Assembly: GCF_004403185.1 (NCBI RefSeq)
Contig: NZ_SOHJ01000011.1
Location: 124,001-188,000 of the forward strand
Reading direction: 5' to 3'
Source: Cryobacterium suzukii
GTDB taxonomy: Bacteria; Actinomycetota; Actinomycetes; Actinomycetales; Microbacteriaceae
DNA length: 64,000 bases
Both the position numbers and the translations under genes were made by a program. Below, piece after piece: positions 1 through 8,289 of this stretch (its first letter is position 1; every line of letters begins with the position of its first letter). A model generated the notes under the pieces. It saw only the letters and a list, made by a program, of their open reading frames with translations, was not told where the DNA came from and searched no databases.

Positions 1-822
1 ATTCGTGACGGCGGAAGCCGTGCCGGGAACCGCCATCCGCTGGTAGACCAGCAACAAGGCCACGTCGGTGAGGGGGTCGCCGACGGTGGCCATCTCCCAG
101 TCGATCACCGCGGCCACCTCATTGCCTTCGACCAGCAAGTTGTCGAGGCGGAAGTCCCCGTGCACCACGGCCGGCACGCCCTCGACCGGCAGCCTGGCCG
201 CCAGGCTCTCGTGCAGCTCGTCGGCCCCCGCAAGTTCTCTGCTGCGTGAGGCGTCGAGCTGTTTCTGCCACCGCCGCACCTGGCGCGCCAGGAACCCCTC
301 GGGTCGGCCGTACTCACTCAGCCCGACCGCCACGGGGTCGACCCGATGCAGGGTGGCCAGGGTGTCCACCATCCGCGCGGAGATCGCGGCCGTCTGCTCC
401 GGCCCAAGCCGTTCCAGCTCGGCGGCATGACGGTACGCTGTGCCTTCCACCCGCTCCATCACGTAGAACGGGGCCCCGATCACGTCAGGGTCGTCGCACA
501 GGGCATACGTTGCCGGCACCGGGACATCCGTGGCATGCAGCGCGGCCATCACGCGGTGTTCGCGCGACATGTCATGGGCGGTCGCCAGCACGTGTCCGAG
601 TGGCGGTCGCCGTACGATCCAGCTGTTCTGGCTGTCGGCGACCTCGTACGTCAGGTTTGACTTGCCGCCCTCGATCAAGCGCGCACGAAGCGGTCCGTCG
701 ACGACCCCAGGACATGCTCGCTCAAAGAAGTCGCGGAACCGGTCCAGATCCAACCCGGGTACGTCGGTGTGGCCGATCCGATCGGCCGGTGAGTCGACGT
801 CGTGTTTGTCCGGCCCCGACAC
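1..822 (-). CDS. APH-family phosphotransferase (ACAD10/11 kinase-like), C-terminus cut by window edge
   Basis: The 274 visible codons translate as an aminoglycoside-phosphotransferase-fold small-molecule kinase. The catalytic loop HGDFRLDN lies at about residues 221-228 (catalytic Asp223) and the metal-binding IDWE at 240-243. This branch usually travels with acyl-CoA dehydrogenases. The characterised relatives (LvaA of levulinate catabolism, the kinase domains of ACAD10/11) phosphorylate hydroxyacyl-CoA. The start is GTG at 822, one base after the stop of the upstream hydratase gene, so translation is probably coupled. The gene runs off the left edge. The fold call is firm, but the substrate is inferred. 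Confidence 0.85.
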   Translation of the reverse strand, partial: MSGPDKHDVDSPADRIGHTDVPGLDLDRFRDFFERACPGVVDGPLRARLIEGGKSNLTYEVADSQNSWIVRRPPLGHVLATAHDMSREHRVMAALHATDVPVPATYALCDDPDVIGAPFYVMERVEGTAYRHAAELERLGPEQTAAISARMVDTLATLHRVDPVAVGLSEYGRPEGFLARQVRRWQKQLDASRSRELAGADELHESLAARLPVEGVPAVVHGDFRLDNLLVEGNEVAAVIDWEMATVGDPLTDVALLLVYQRMAVPGTASAVTN

Positions 823-823
823 G

Positions 824-1276
824 TCAGGCCACCAACAGGGAGAGGGTCTCGGTGACACAGGCTGGCTTGTCTCCGCCCTCGCGTTCGATCGTGACCCGGA
901 CCGTGGCCTGCGCGCCCTGCGGCCCCCGGCTGAGTTCGAGCAGCTCAGCACCGGCCCGGAGCTTTGACCCCACCGGAACCGGAGCAGGAAAACGCACCCT
1001 ATTGGATCCGTAGTTCACGCCCATGCGTACGCCCGCAACAGTGTAGATCTGCCAGACCAGCTTGGGGACCAGCGACAGGGTCAGGTACCCGTGGGCGACC
1101 GTCGTACCGTACGGCCCGATGGCCGCCTTCTCCGGATCCACATGGATCCATTGGTGGTCGCCGGTTGCTTCCGCAAAGAGGTCGATCTGTGCCTGGGTGA
1201 TCGTGTGCCACTCGCTGTAGCCGAGGTGCGTGCCGACCGCTTGCTCAAACTCGTCGAGCCCATTAAACGTCTTCAC
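824..1276 (-). CDS. MaoC-family (R)-specific enoyl-CoA hydratase
   Basis: This 150-residue hot-dog-fold protein carries the hydratase-2 signature around residues 35-52, with Asp40 and His45 (GDHQWIH) as the catalytic pair. It would add water to a 2-enoyl-CoA in beta-oxidation, or dehydrate the reverse substrate, and no crotonase is present in the island. The start is GTG, preceded by a strong AAAGGAG seven bases upstream. It lies between a FabG-like reductase and the APH kinase in one leftward operon. The length is normal for single-domain MaoC proteins. The chain-length preference cannot be read from the sequence. Confidence 0.88.
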   Translation of the reverse strand: MKTFNGLDEFEQAVGTHLGYSEWHTITQAQIDLFAEATGDHQWIHVDPEKAAIGPYGTTVAHGYLTLSLVPKLVWQIYTVAGVRMGVNYGSNRVRFPAPVPVGSKLRAGAELLELSRGPQGAQATVRVTIEREGGDKPACVTETLSLLVA

Positions 1277-1303
1277 TGCTATCTCCTTTGCTGTCGACGG
1301 CCG

Positions 1304-2080
1304 CTATGCGCGCGGGCCGCCGGCGACGTAAATAACCTGCCCCGACACGAATGAGGCGTCCTCACGGGCGAAGAACGAAACCGTGGCGGCGATGTCCTCT
1401 GGTTGGCCCACGCGAGCCACCGGGATCTCCTTCGCGGCGGCGGTTTTGAAATCCTCGAATGACACGCCCATCCGCCTGGCCGTGTTGGCGGTCATCTCGG
1501 TCGCGATGAATCCGGGCGCGATGGCGTTCACCGTGACGCCGAACTTGCCGAGCTCGATCGCCAGGGTCTTGGTGAAACCTTGGAGGCCGGCCTTGGCGGC
1601 CGCGTAGTTGGCCTGCCCGCGATTGCCGAGCGCGGACACGCTGGAGAGGTTGACGATCCGGCCCCAGCCAGCCTGGGTCATGTGCTTCTGCGTGGCCTTG
1701 CTCATCAAGAACGCGCCACGCAGATGCACGCCCATCACGGCATCCCAATCGTCTGCGGTCATCTTGAACAAGAGGTTGTCACGCGTGATGCCGGCGTTGT
1801 TCACCAACACCGTAGGGGCGCCGAGTTCGCTCGCTACCCGGGCCACCGCGGTCTCCACCGCCTGCTCGTCTGCCACGTCAACGCCGACGGCCAGCGCCGT
1901 GCCCCCGCCGGCCTCGATTTCCGCCACGACCGGTGTGCAGGCATTCTGATCGAGGTCGAGGATGGCGACGGCGAAGCCGTCCTGACTCAACCGTTTGGCG
2001 ACGGATGCCCCGATGCCGCGGGCCCCGCCGGTGACAATGGCGGTGCGGGGGCCTTGACTGGTGCTGTGCTGAGTGGTCAT
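1304..2080 (-). CDS. FabG-like short-chain dehydrogenase/reductase
   Basis: This 258-aa classical SDR is closest in style to 3-oxoacyl-ACP/CoA reductases. It has the cofactor loop TGGARGIG (17-24), NNAG (94-97), and the Ser146-Tyr159-Lys163 catalytic triad in the YxxxK context. In this operon it would interconvert 3-hydroxyacyl-CoA and 3-ketoacyl-CoA, next to the MaoC hydratase and upstream thiolase. The ATG overlaps the stop of the upstream HAD-like gene by 4 bp and has a GGAGGAG ribosome site. A biosynthetic FabG role is less likely because no acyl-carrier-protein genes are nearby. Confidence 0.88.
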   Translation of the reverse strand: MTTQHSTSQGPRTAIVTGGARGIGASVAKRLSQDGFAVAILDLDQNACTPVVAEIEAGGGTALAVGVDVADEQAVETAVARVASELGAPTVLVNNAGITRDNLLFKMTADDWDAVMGVHLRGAFLMSKATQKHMTQAGWGRIVNLSSVSALGNRGQANYAAAKAGLQGFTKTLAIELGKFGVTVNAIAPGFIATEMTANTARRMGVSFEDFKTAAAKEIPVARVGQPEDIAATVSFFAREDASFVSGQVIYVAGGPRA

Positions 2081-2805
2081 GAGTTCTCCTCCAGGTGTTC
2101 GTCGGTACTCAACGCCGGGATGAGCCGGGTGAGCTCTGTGCGGGTGGATTCGGAATGGGTGTGCAGGATCGTCTGTAGGCCGAGCCGGCTCGCGCCATCC
2201 GTGTTCGCCACGGCGTCGTCAATGAAGACGACACGTCGGGCTGGCACGTTTAACAGATCGAGAGTGTGCGAGAAGATCTCGGGGTTCGGTTTGCGCATGC
2301 CGATCTCGCCGGAGATCACGACCGGGTCGAACAGGGCATCGATCCGCTCGCGCGGGTATGTGTTGCCCCAACTATTTGACAGCAGCGCCACCCGAACACC
2401 GGCGCTCTTCAGATCCTGCACGAGTGCGAACATCACCGGGTCGGGTTGCATGTCCGCGAACAATCCCCTGAGCAATTCCAACGGCGGCAGGGCCTGACCG
2501 TTGACACCGACCAGCTCGGCTGCGAGCAGCACGTCGAACTCCACCATGCTCAGCTCGCCGGTCTCCAAGCGGTGAATCGGGCTTCCCGCGGGGGCCGAGC
2601 GGGACAACCAGGCCTTGAGCGTTCTGCAGAACGACGCCGGGTCGATCCCGTCCCGCTCGAGCCAGGCCGTGATCGAGTCGGATACCGACGTCGTGAGCAC
2701 ACCGCCGTAGTCGAACACGACGGCGTCGACGGAGGTTGACCCGAACGAAAGTTGCCCGTCGTACCCGTCTGCGGAGGGGGCCCCGACGATCCAGTCAGGA
2801 GACAA
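2077..2805 (-). CDS. HAD-superfamily protein, ACAD10 N-domain-like
   Basis: This 242-aa HAD-fold protein has motif I FDYGGVLT (Asp32), motif II LLSNSWGN, the Lys of GMRKPNP and the acidic motif FIDDAV. The residue two after the nucleophile Asp is Gly34 instead of the Asp used as general acid by HAD phosphatases. The same FDxGGV pattern occurs in the HAD domain of ACAD10. The start is apparently TTG at 2805, overlapping the previous gene by 11 bp, because no ATG or GTG precedes the conserved core. The context suggests a part in acyl-CoA metabolism, but the reaction is unknown. Confidence 0.82.
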   Translation of the reverse strand: MSPDWIVGAPSADGYDGQLSFGSTSVDAVVFDYGGVLTTSVSDSITAWLERDGIDPASFCRTLKAWLSRSAPAGSPIHRLETGELSMVEFDVLLAAELVGVNGQALPPLELLRGLFADMQPDPVMFALVQDLKSAGVRVALLSNSWGNTYPRERIDALFDPVVISGEIGMRKPNPEIFSHTLDLLNVPARRVVFIDDAVANTDGASRLGLQTILHTHSESTRTELTRLIPALSTDEHLEENS

Positions 2806-3778
2806 AGGTCACCCGGCCGACCGTGGCTCCGTTGGCGAGCCGCTGCAAGCCGTCCGCGACGTCATCGATGGCGAGCCGCTCACTGATCAGGGGCTTGGCC
2901 GCCCCGGCCGTGGCGAGTCTGGACAGCTCGTCGTGGCAGTGCCGCACCATCCGCGGGTCTTTCTTGGCGTAAAGGCCCCAGTGCAGTCCAACGATCGAAT
3001 AGTTCTTGACCAGCGCGTGGTTGAGTGCGGCCGACTGGATTTGACCGCCGGCAAAGCCGACCACGAGGATCCGGCCCTCGAACGCGACACACTTGGTGGA
3101 GCGCTGGTAGGCGTCTCCGCCGACCGGGTCGTACACCACGTTGGCGCCGCGGCCACCGGTGACCTGTTTCACGACCTCAACGAAGTCCTCACTGTGCCGG
3201 TCCACGACGACATCCGCGCCGAGACTCCGCGCCACCTTGACCTTCTCTGGCCCACCGACGACGCCGATCACGACGGCACCGGCGGCCTTGCCGAGCTGCA
3301 CGGCCGCACTGCCAACACCCCCCGCCGCTGCGTGCACGAGCAACGTCTCGCCCATCTGGAGCTGCGCCCTGCGGTGCAGCGCGAACCAGCCGGTCTGGTA
3401 CCCGATGTAGAAGGCTGCCGCCTCGGCGTCGTCAAGCGCTCCCGGAGCGGGGAACGCTGTATCGGTGTCCATCAGCGCGAACTCGGCAAACCCACCGGAG
3501 GGAAGAACCGACAAGCCGATCACCCGTTCCCCCGCGGCGAACCCGGTGACGTTGTCGCCCAGCTCCACGATCTCACCGCAGAGCTCGACCCCAGGGGTAA
3601 ACGGCAGCGGTGGCTTTACCTGGTACAGCCCCCGGCACATGAGAACGTCGGGGAAGTTGGCCGCGGCACCGAGCACACGAACCAGCAGCTGGCCGGGACC
3701 CGGCTGTGGGACTGGAACATCGGCCAGACCCATGACCTGGAGCGGCTCCCCCAGCTCGTGCACGCGCCACGCCTTCAC
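2795..3778 (-). CDS. NADPH:quinone oxidoreductase-like MDR protein
   Basis: This 327-aa medium-chain dehydrogenase/reductase of the zinc-free quinone-oxidoreductase/enoyl-reductase type has a GroES-like N-half and a Rossmann nucleotide loop HAAAGGVGSAAVQ near residue 150. The catalytic-zinc ligands of alcohol dehydrogenases are absent. In this operon it may reduce an enoyl- or oxo-acyl intermediate. The start is GTG at 3778, overlapping the stop of the upstream SDR gene by 4 bp. The family is secure. The substrate is not, since this family includes quinone reductases, crotonyl-CoA reductases and oxidoreductases of unknown function. Confidence 0.85.
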   Translation of the reverse strand: MKAWRVHELGEPLQVMGLADVPVPQPGPGQLLVRVLGAAANFPDVLMCRGLYQVKPPLPFTPGVELCGEIVELGDNVTGFAAGERVIGLSVLPSGGFAEFALMDTDTAFPAPGALDDAEAAAFYIGYQTGWFALHRRAQLQMGETLLVHAAAGGVGSAAVQLGKAAGAVVIGVVGGPEKVKVARSLGADVVVDRHSEDFVEVVKQVTGGRGANVVYDPVGGDAYQRSTKCVAFEGRILVVGFAGGQIQSAALNHALVKNYSIVGLHWGLYAKKDPRMVRHCHDELSRLATAGAAKPLISERLAIDDVADGLQRLANGATVGRVTFVS

Positions 3779-4566
3779 GACCGGCTCCCCCGCAGGTCGA
3801 GACGACCCTGCAGCTTACGCATCCCGGCCAGCCAGTGGTCGGTCTTTGTGGCCCGGTGTTCGTAATAACCCTGAACCTCCGGATGCGGAAGAATCAGAAA
3901 ACGGTCGTCCTGGAGCGCCTGCCACATCGTCTCGGCGACTTGCTCGGGCTCGAGCGCGGTGTCGCGACTCAGCAGCTCCTGGAGTGGACCGGCGTTGTCA
4001 AGCATCCGCGTCTTCACGCCTTGCGGGCAGATCACTTGTACGGTGACGCCACGATGGCCGTACGTGGCCGAAAGCCACTCGGCGAACGCGACGGCCGCAT
4101 GCTTTGTCACCGAGTACGGAGCGCTGCCCAGCATGGTCAGCAGACCAGCCGCCGAGGCGGTGACCACGAGCCTGCCGCTACCGCTCTCGAGCCAGGTGGG
4201 TACGAGCCGCTGCGCAGCTCGAACATGCGCCATCAGATTTACCTCGAAGGCCTTGGCCCAATCTTCGGCGGGTGTGTCCAGGCCGGTTCCGAGGTCGATT
4301 CCGGCGTTCGCGAAGTAGATGTCGATCGCACCAAGATGCTCGCGGGCCGTGTCGATCAGGGCACTCACACCGGCCTCGGTGGCAGCGTCTCCGGGAATCG
4401 GGTGACCGCCGATCTCGTCGGCGACCGCGCGTGCGGCGTCGGCATCAAGGTCATTGACCACGACTCGGGCGCCGTGTGCTGCCATCGTGGTTGCGATCGC
4501 GCGGCCAATCCCGTGACCGGCGCCGGTGACGACCACACCCATGTCGAGCACATCCACGTCAGACAC
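3775..4566 (-). CDS. SDR family oxidoreductase
   Basis: This 263-aa classical SDR has the cofactor loop TGAGHGIG (14-21), an ANAGID variant of the NNAG motif, and an active-site YSVTK with the paired Ser in TASAAG. It is distinct from the FabG-like SDR downstream and from the next SDR upstream, so this operon carries three paralogous reductases, probably acting on different hydroxy or oxo positions. The start is GTG at 4566, overlapping the previous gene by 8 bp. No substrate assignment is possible from sequence. Confidence 0.86.
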   Translation of the reverse strand: MSDVDVLDMGVVVTGAGHGIGRAIATTMAAHGARVVVNDLDADAARAVADEIGGHPIPGDAATEAGVSALIDTAREHLGAIDIYFANAGIDLGTGLDTPAEDWAKAFEVNLMAHVRAAQRLVPTWLESGSGRLVVTASAAGLLTMLGSAPYSVTKHAAVAFAEWLSATYGHRGVTVQVICPQGVKTRMLDNAGPLQELLSRDTALEPEQVAETMWQALQDDRFLILPHPEVQGYYEHRATKTDHWLAGMRKLQGRLDLRGSRS

Positions 4567-5314
4567 CTCCCGTGAGCGTCACTCCACCATCGACGACGAG
4601 AACCTGGCCGGTGATCCAGGCCGCATCCTCGGAGAGCAGGAAAGCCACGGCACTGCTGACATCCCGAGGCACGCCGAGCCGTTTGAGCGGGTACGCGGCG
4701 GCGACTTCGTCTTCACGGCCTTCGTAGAGCGCACTGGCGAACTTCGTTTTCACAACGGCGGGTGCGACCGCATTGACCCTGATGCTGGGGCCGAGTTCGA
4801 CCGCGAGCTCGGTGGTGATGTGGGAGAGCATGGCTTTGCTCGCACCGTAGAAACCGATGCCGGGCGCGGGTTTCAGACCGGCCACCGAGGACACATTGAC
4901 GATTGCTCCGCCGTGCTCGCCCATCCAGGCGCGGTGCGCCTGCTGCACCCAGGAAAGGGCCGCGAGGCAATTGACCTCGAAGATCTTGCGGGCCGCGTCG
5001 AGGTCGTGTTCCACCAACGGACCGTAGACTGGGTTGATCCCGGTGTTGTTCACCAGCAGGTCCAGGCGGCCGAACCGCTCGATGGTGCGCTTGACGGTGT
5101 CCGCCTGATGCTCGAGGTCGTCACTCTTGCCCGCGACCGCGATCGCGTGGTCGGGGCCACCGAGCGCCGTGACGGCCGCGTCCAGGGCATCCTGTTTGCG
5201 GGCGGTAATGGCGACCTTGGCACCACCGGCAACCAGCCGCTCGGCAATGTCAAACCCGATGCCGCGGCTCGCCCCGGTCACAACCGCGACCTTGCCGCTA
5301 AACCGGTCGCTCAT
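4559..5314 (-). CDS. SDR family oxidoreductase
   Basis: This 251-aa SDR has TGASRGIG (about 13-20), NNTG, a catalytic Ser in NVSSVAG and the YGASK motif. It belongs to the glucose/3-oxoacyl reductase-like classical SDRs. The ATG at 5314 is preferred because it shares its last base with the thiolase stop (TGATG). An in-frame start further upstream would add 17 arginine-rich residues that do not resemble SDRs. It is the second gene of the leftward operon after the thiolase, suggesting that it supplies a 3-ketoacyl-CoA or processes a side-chain hydroxyl. Confidence 0.86.
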   Translation of the reverse strand: MSDRFSGKVAVVTGASRGIGFDIAERLVAGGAKVAITARKQDALDAAVTALGGPDHAIAVAGKSDDLEHQADTVKRTIERFGRLDLLVNNTGINPVYGPLVEHDLDAARKIFEVNCLAALSWVQQAHRAWMGEHGGAIVNVSSVAGLKPAPGIGFYGASKAMLSHITTELAVELGPSIRVNAVAPAVVKTKFASALYEGREDEVAAAYPLKRLGVPRDVSSAVAFLLSEDAAWITGQVLVVDGGVTLTGGV

Positions 5315-6540
5315 CAGGAGAGCCTCTCGAGAACCATCGCCATGCCCATGCCGCCGCCGACGCACATGGTTTCAACGCCCCACTGTTTGTCGAGGGTTTG
5401 CAGTCCATTGATCAGCGTGCCGGTAATGCGGGCCCCGGTGGATCCGAATGGGTGGCCAAGGGCGATTGCGCCGCCGTGCACGTTGAGCTTGTCGATGTCG
5501 ATGCCCAGTTCCTGGTACGACGGGATGACCTGAGCCGCGAAGGCCTCGTTGATCTCGAACAGGTCGATGTCGTCGATGCTCATCCCGGCACGCCTCAGGG
5601 CAAGGCGGGTAGCCTCGACCGGTCCGAAGCCCATGATCTCCGGTGAGAGGGCGGTGACCGCGGTCGAAACGACGCGGGCGAGTGGGGTCAGGCCCAGCTC
5701 CCTTGCCTTGGTGTCGCTCATGATGATGACGGCGGCGGCGCCGTCGTTGAGTGGGCAGGCGTTTCCTGCCGTGATGAGACCGTCTGGACGAAAAACCGGC
5801 TTCAAGCCGGCCATGCCCTCAGCCGTCACGCCGGCGCGGGGGCCGTCGTCGGCAGAGACGACGATTCCACCCGGCGTGGTGATCGGGGTGATCTCGCGGG
5901 CGAAGAATCCGTTGGCAATCGCCTGCTCGGCGAGGTTCTGCGACCGGGCTGCGAACTCGTCCATCTCCCGGCGCGAGACGCCCTTCATCCGGGCGAGGTT
6001 CTCGGCGGTCTGACCCATCGAGATGTACACGTCGGGGATCTGACCGTTCTCGCGCGGGTCCGCCCAACTGTCGGCGCCACCGTCCGTGAGCGCGGCGGTG
6101 CGGGCCTGGGCATCGGCATAGATCGGGTTGGTGAGGTCCTGCCCCGCGATCGTATCGCTGTTGCCCTTGACGAATCGGCTGACCGCCTCGACGCCGGCGG
6201 AGATGAAGACATCGCCCTCGCCGGCCTTGATAGCGTGCAGCGCCATGCGGGTGGTCTGCAAGGAGGAGGAGCAGTAGCGGGTAATCGTGGTGCCCGGCAA
6301 GAAGTCGTAGCCAAGATTTACCGCGACCACGCGGCCCATATTCATCCCCTGCTCACCGCCGGGCAAGCCACAGCCAAGCATGAGGTCGCTGATGTCGCGA
6401 GGGTCGAGCCCCGGCACCTTGTCGAGTGCCGCTCGCACAATCGTGGTGGCGAGCTCATCCGGTCTCACGTCGACGAGCGATCCCTTAAAGGCGCGACCTA
6501 TGGGAGAGCGTGCGGTGGAGACGATGACTGCTTCAGTCAT
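5314..6540 (-). CDS. Acetyl-CoA C-acyltransferase (thiolase)
   Basis: This 408-aa thiolase has the nucleophilic Cys90 in RYCSSSLQT, the GHPFGSTGAR histidine block and a C-terminal CVGGGMGMA with the second catalytic cysteine. It cleaves 3-ketoacyl-CoA with CoA in the last step of a beta-oxidation cycle. It is the first gene of the leftward operon reaching past position 1. The ATG follows AAAGGAAA by seven bases. Upstream lie two palindromic operators shared with the divergent TetR gene, so the operon is probably derepressed by an acyl-CoA ligand. Confidence 0.92.
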   Translation of the reverse strand: MTEAVIVSTARSPIGRAFKGSLVDVRPDELATTIVRAALDKVPGLDPRDISDLMLGCGLPGGEQGMNMGRVVAVNLGYDFLPGTTITRYCSSSLQTTRMALHAIKAGEGDVFISAGVEAVSRFVKGNSDTIAGQDLTNPIYADAQARTAALTDGGADSWADPRENGQIPDVYISMGQTAENLARMKGVSRREMDEFAARSQNLAEQAIANGFFAREITPITTPGGIVVSADDGPRAGVTAEGMAGLKPVFRPDGLITAGNACPLNDGAAAVIIMSDTKARELGLTPLARVVSTAVTALSPEIMGFGPVEATRLALRRAGMSIDDIDLFEINEAFAAQVIPSYQELGIDIDKLNVHGGAIALGHPFGSTGARITGTLINGLQTLDKQWGVETMCVGGGMGMAMVLERLS

Positions 6541-6618
6541 AGGATGTTTCCTTTCGATGCGTCGATGCGTCGTTGCGCGGTTTCGCTGATTCAGCGATAA
6601 GTAGCGAATACTTGTGAC

Positions 6619-6650
6619 TAAGCGCTTGCTTATTTCTAAGCGTTTGCTTA
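6619..6650. promoter_or_regulatory. Tandem palindromic operators in the thiolase/TetR divergent promoter
   Basis: Two copies of TAAGC-N4-GCTTA lie at 6619-6632 and 6637-6650, with centres 18 bp apart. The second extends to CTAAGC/GCTTAG. They sit 52-83 bp upstream of the TetR start and about 80-110 bp upstream of the thiolase ATG. Tandem symmetric sites in a divergent tetR promoter are typical of autoregulated TetR repressors of fatty-acid catabolism. The assignment to this particular regulator is inferred from position. Confidence 0.75.
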
Positions 6651-6701
6651 GTCTTCCCCATAGCGGGCATCCTCGTCAATACCCGATTACTAAGGACAGA
6701 C

Positions 6702-7391
6702 ATGATTCCTATCGGAAACGCCACCGACGCGCGCAGCAGGCTACTCGCGGCCGCGGTGGAGTCGTTCGCCGCCAGGGGCTTCCACGGCACGACGACCAGA
6801 GACATCGCCTCAGCGGCGGGAATGAGCCCGGCGGCTCTTTACGTGCACTACAAGTCAAAAGAAGATTTGCTCTACTTGATCTCGCGGAACGGCCACGCGC
6901 AAACTCTGCAGCTTGTCCGGGAAGCAGTCGGCAGCTCGAACGACCCGGTCGAACAACTTCTGGCCGTCGTTCGGGCTTTCACGATCCACCATGCACGCGG
7001 CCACACCAGCGCACGAATCGTGAACTACGAACTCGCGGCGTTGAGCCCGGACCACCTGAAAGAGATCGCCGCAATCCGGCGCGGGATCGAGAAGGAGATG
7101 CGCGGCGTCGTCGAGGCAGGGGCCGCCGTCGGCGCCTTCCGCACGTCCAGCCCTCAGATGACGGCGCTGGCTCTCTTATCGCTCGGTATCGACGTCGCCC
7201 GGTGGTACCGGGATGAGGGCGAGTGGGGCCCAGAGAAGATCGCCGACTATTACTGTGAGCTGGCGTTGCGCCTCGTCGGTGCGCAGCGCGAGCCGCCCAC
7301 GATGGAAACGGCGACGACACTTTCAAGCGGTACAACTGCACCCCAAACGAGAGCTGTTTTACCTGATCAAACTCGTATTTCATCCACCTAA
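6702..7391 (+). CDS. TetR-family transcriptional regulator (KstR2/fatty-acid type)
   Basis: The N-terminal helix-turn-helix (about residues 8-55, including TTTRDIASAAGMSPAALYVHY) is followed by a C-terminal ligand domain ending in the DVARWY block. That block is seen in KstR2-like regulators that sense CoA thioesters. It is transcribed away from the thiolase operon, with paired palindromes between them. It probably represses both its own gene and the catabolic operon until an acyl-CoA intermediate accumulates. The last roughly 25 residues are low-complexity Thr/Ser and probably disordered. The link to steroids that the KstR2 comparison suggests is not supported by other genes here. Confidence 0.87.
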   Translation: MIPIGNATDARSRLLAAAVESFAARGFHGTTTRDIASAAGMSPAALYVHYKSKEDLLYLISRNGHAQTLQLVREAVGSSNDPVEQLLAVVRAFTIHHARGHTSARIVNYELAALSPDHLKEIAAIRRGIEKEMRGVVEAGAAVGAFRTSSPQMTALALLSLGIDVARWYRDEGEWGPEKIADYYCELALRLVGAQREPPTMETATTLSSGTTAPQTRAVLPDQTRISST

Positions 7392-7498
7392 CGACGTCAG
7401 ATCACCAATCCGTCCGATCGATGTCACGAAAACGCTGCCAGCGTCTCTCGCACGGGATCATCCCTGTCCGACCGGCAGGTAGCAGAAGGAGTAATGAA
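7392..7498. other. TetR-etfB intergenic spacer
   Basis: This 107-bp gap has no obvious strong terminator. Only a very small CGCTGCCAGCG hairpin is visible, so etfBA may be read through from the TetR gene or start from its own unrecognised promoter. The Shine-Dalgarno sequence AGAAGGAG at 7484-7491 precedes the etfB GTG by seven bases and decides that start. Confidence 0.5.
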
Positions 7499-8275
7499 GT
7501 GAAAATCATTGTGCTTGTGAAGCAGGTGCCGGATACCGAGGAAGAGCGCAAACTTGACCTCGGGTCGGGAGTTCTTGATCGCGGGGCGAGCGAGAGGATT
7601 ATCGACGAGGTCAACGAGCGTGCGCTGGAGGTTGCGCTGTTATACAAAGACTCGAACAAGGGGACTGAGGTTGTAGCGCTGTCGATGGGCCCAGAGTCCG
7701 TGATCCAGTCCCTGCGCAAGGCGTTGTCCATGGGCGCGGATTCCGCGATGCACGTGCGCGATAATGCACTGGCCGGGTCAGATGTAAGTCGGACCGCTGC
7801 GGTATTGGCCGCTGCGCTGAGGAACACACGTTTTGACCTCGTCGTCGCCGGCAACGAGTCGACGGATGGCCGTGGCGGGGTGGTTCCGGCGATGATCGCC
7901 GAACATCTGGGCCTGCCGCATCTCACCTATCTCAACTCGACCGAGATCTCCGACACTGGTGTGAGCGGAGTGCGTGCGGGCGAAGACGGGACGCTGAGTG
8001 TGCATGCCGCGTTGCCCGCGGTTATTTCGGTCACGGAACGGGTGGCCGAGGCACGTTTTCCAAACTTCAAGGGCATCATGACGGCCAAGAAGAAACTACT
8101 CGAAGTGATATCACTGAGCCAGTTGGGCTTCGACCCGGCATTGGCGCGAATGAGTAGTTCCGTCGTGGTGTCCACGAGTGAGCGACCGGCGCGCACAGCC
8201 GGTAAAACGATCGTCGATGAGGGTACCGCGGGCGTGGAGCTTGCTGAGTACCTCGCGGCCGGACACCTGATCTAA
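7499..8275 (+). CDS. etfB: Electron transfer flavoprotein subunit beta
   Basis: This is a 258-aa ETF-beta. It opens with the family signature [14 protein letters not shown], has the [11 protein letters not shown] loop in mid-protein, and ends with the partner-interacting LGFDPALAR...AEYLAAG region. ETF accepts electrons from acyl-CoA dehydrogenases and passes them to an ETF:quinone oxidoreductase. The GTG at 7499 is chosen because of the AGAAGGAG site. An upstream in-frame start would add 26 atypical residues. It is co-oriented with etfA 14 bp downstream and lies between the two catabolic operons. Confidence 0.95.
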   Translation: MKIIVLVKQVPDTEEERKLDLGSGVLDRGASERIIDEVNERALEVALLYKDSNKGTEVVALSMGPESVIQSLRKALSMGADSAMHVRDNALAGSDVSRTAAVLAAALRNTRFDLVVAGNESTDGRGGVVPAMIAEHLGLPHLTYLNSTEISDTGVSGVRAGEDGTLSVHAALPAVISVTERVAEARFPNFKGIMTAKKKLLEVISLSQLGFDPALARMSSSVVVSTSERPARTAGKTIVDEGTAGVELAEYLAAGHLI

Positions 8276-8289
8276 CGGAGGAATCGATA

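Noticed and set aside
6702..7391. KstR2-like regulator as evidence for a steroid-degradation cluster
   Set aside because: No steroid ring-cleavage, Mce4 or KshAB-type genes are present. The similarity is better read as generic acyl-CoA-sensing TetR.
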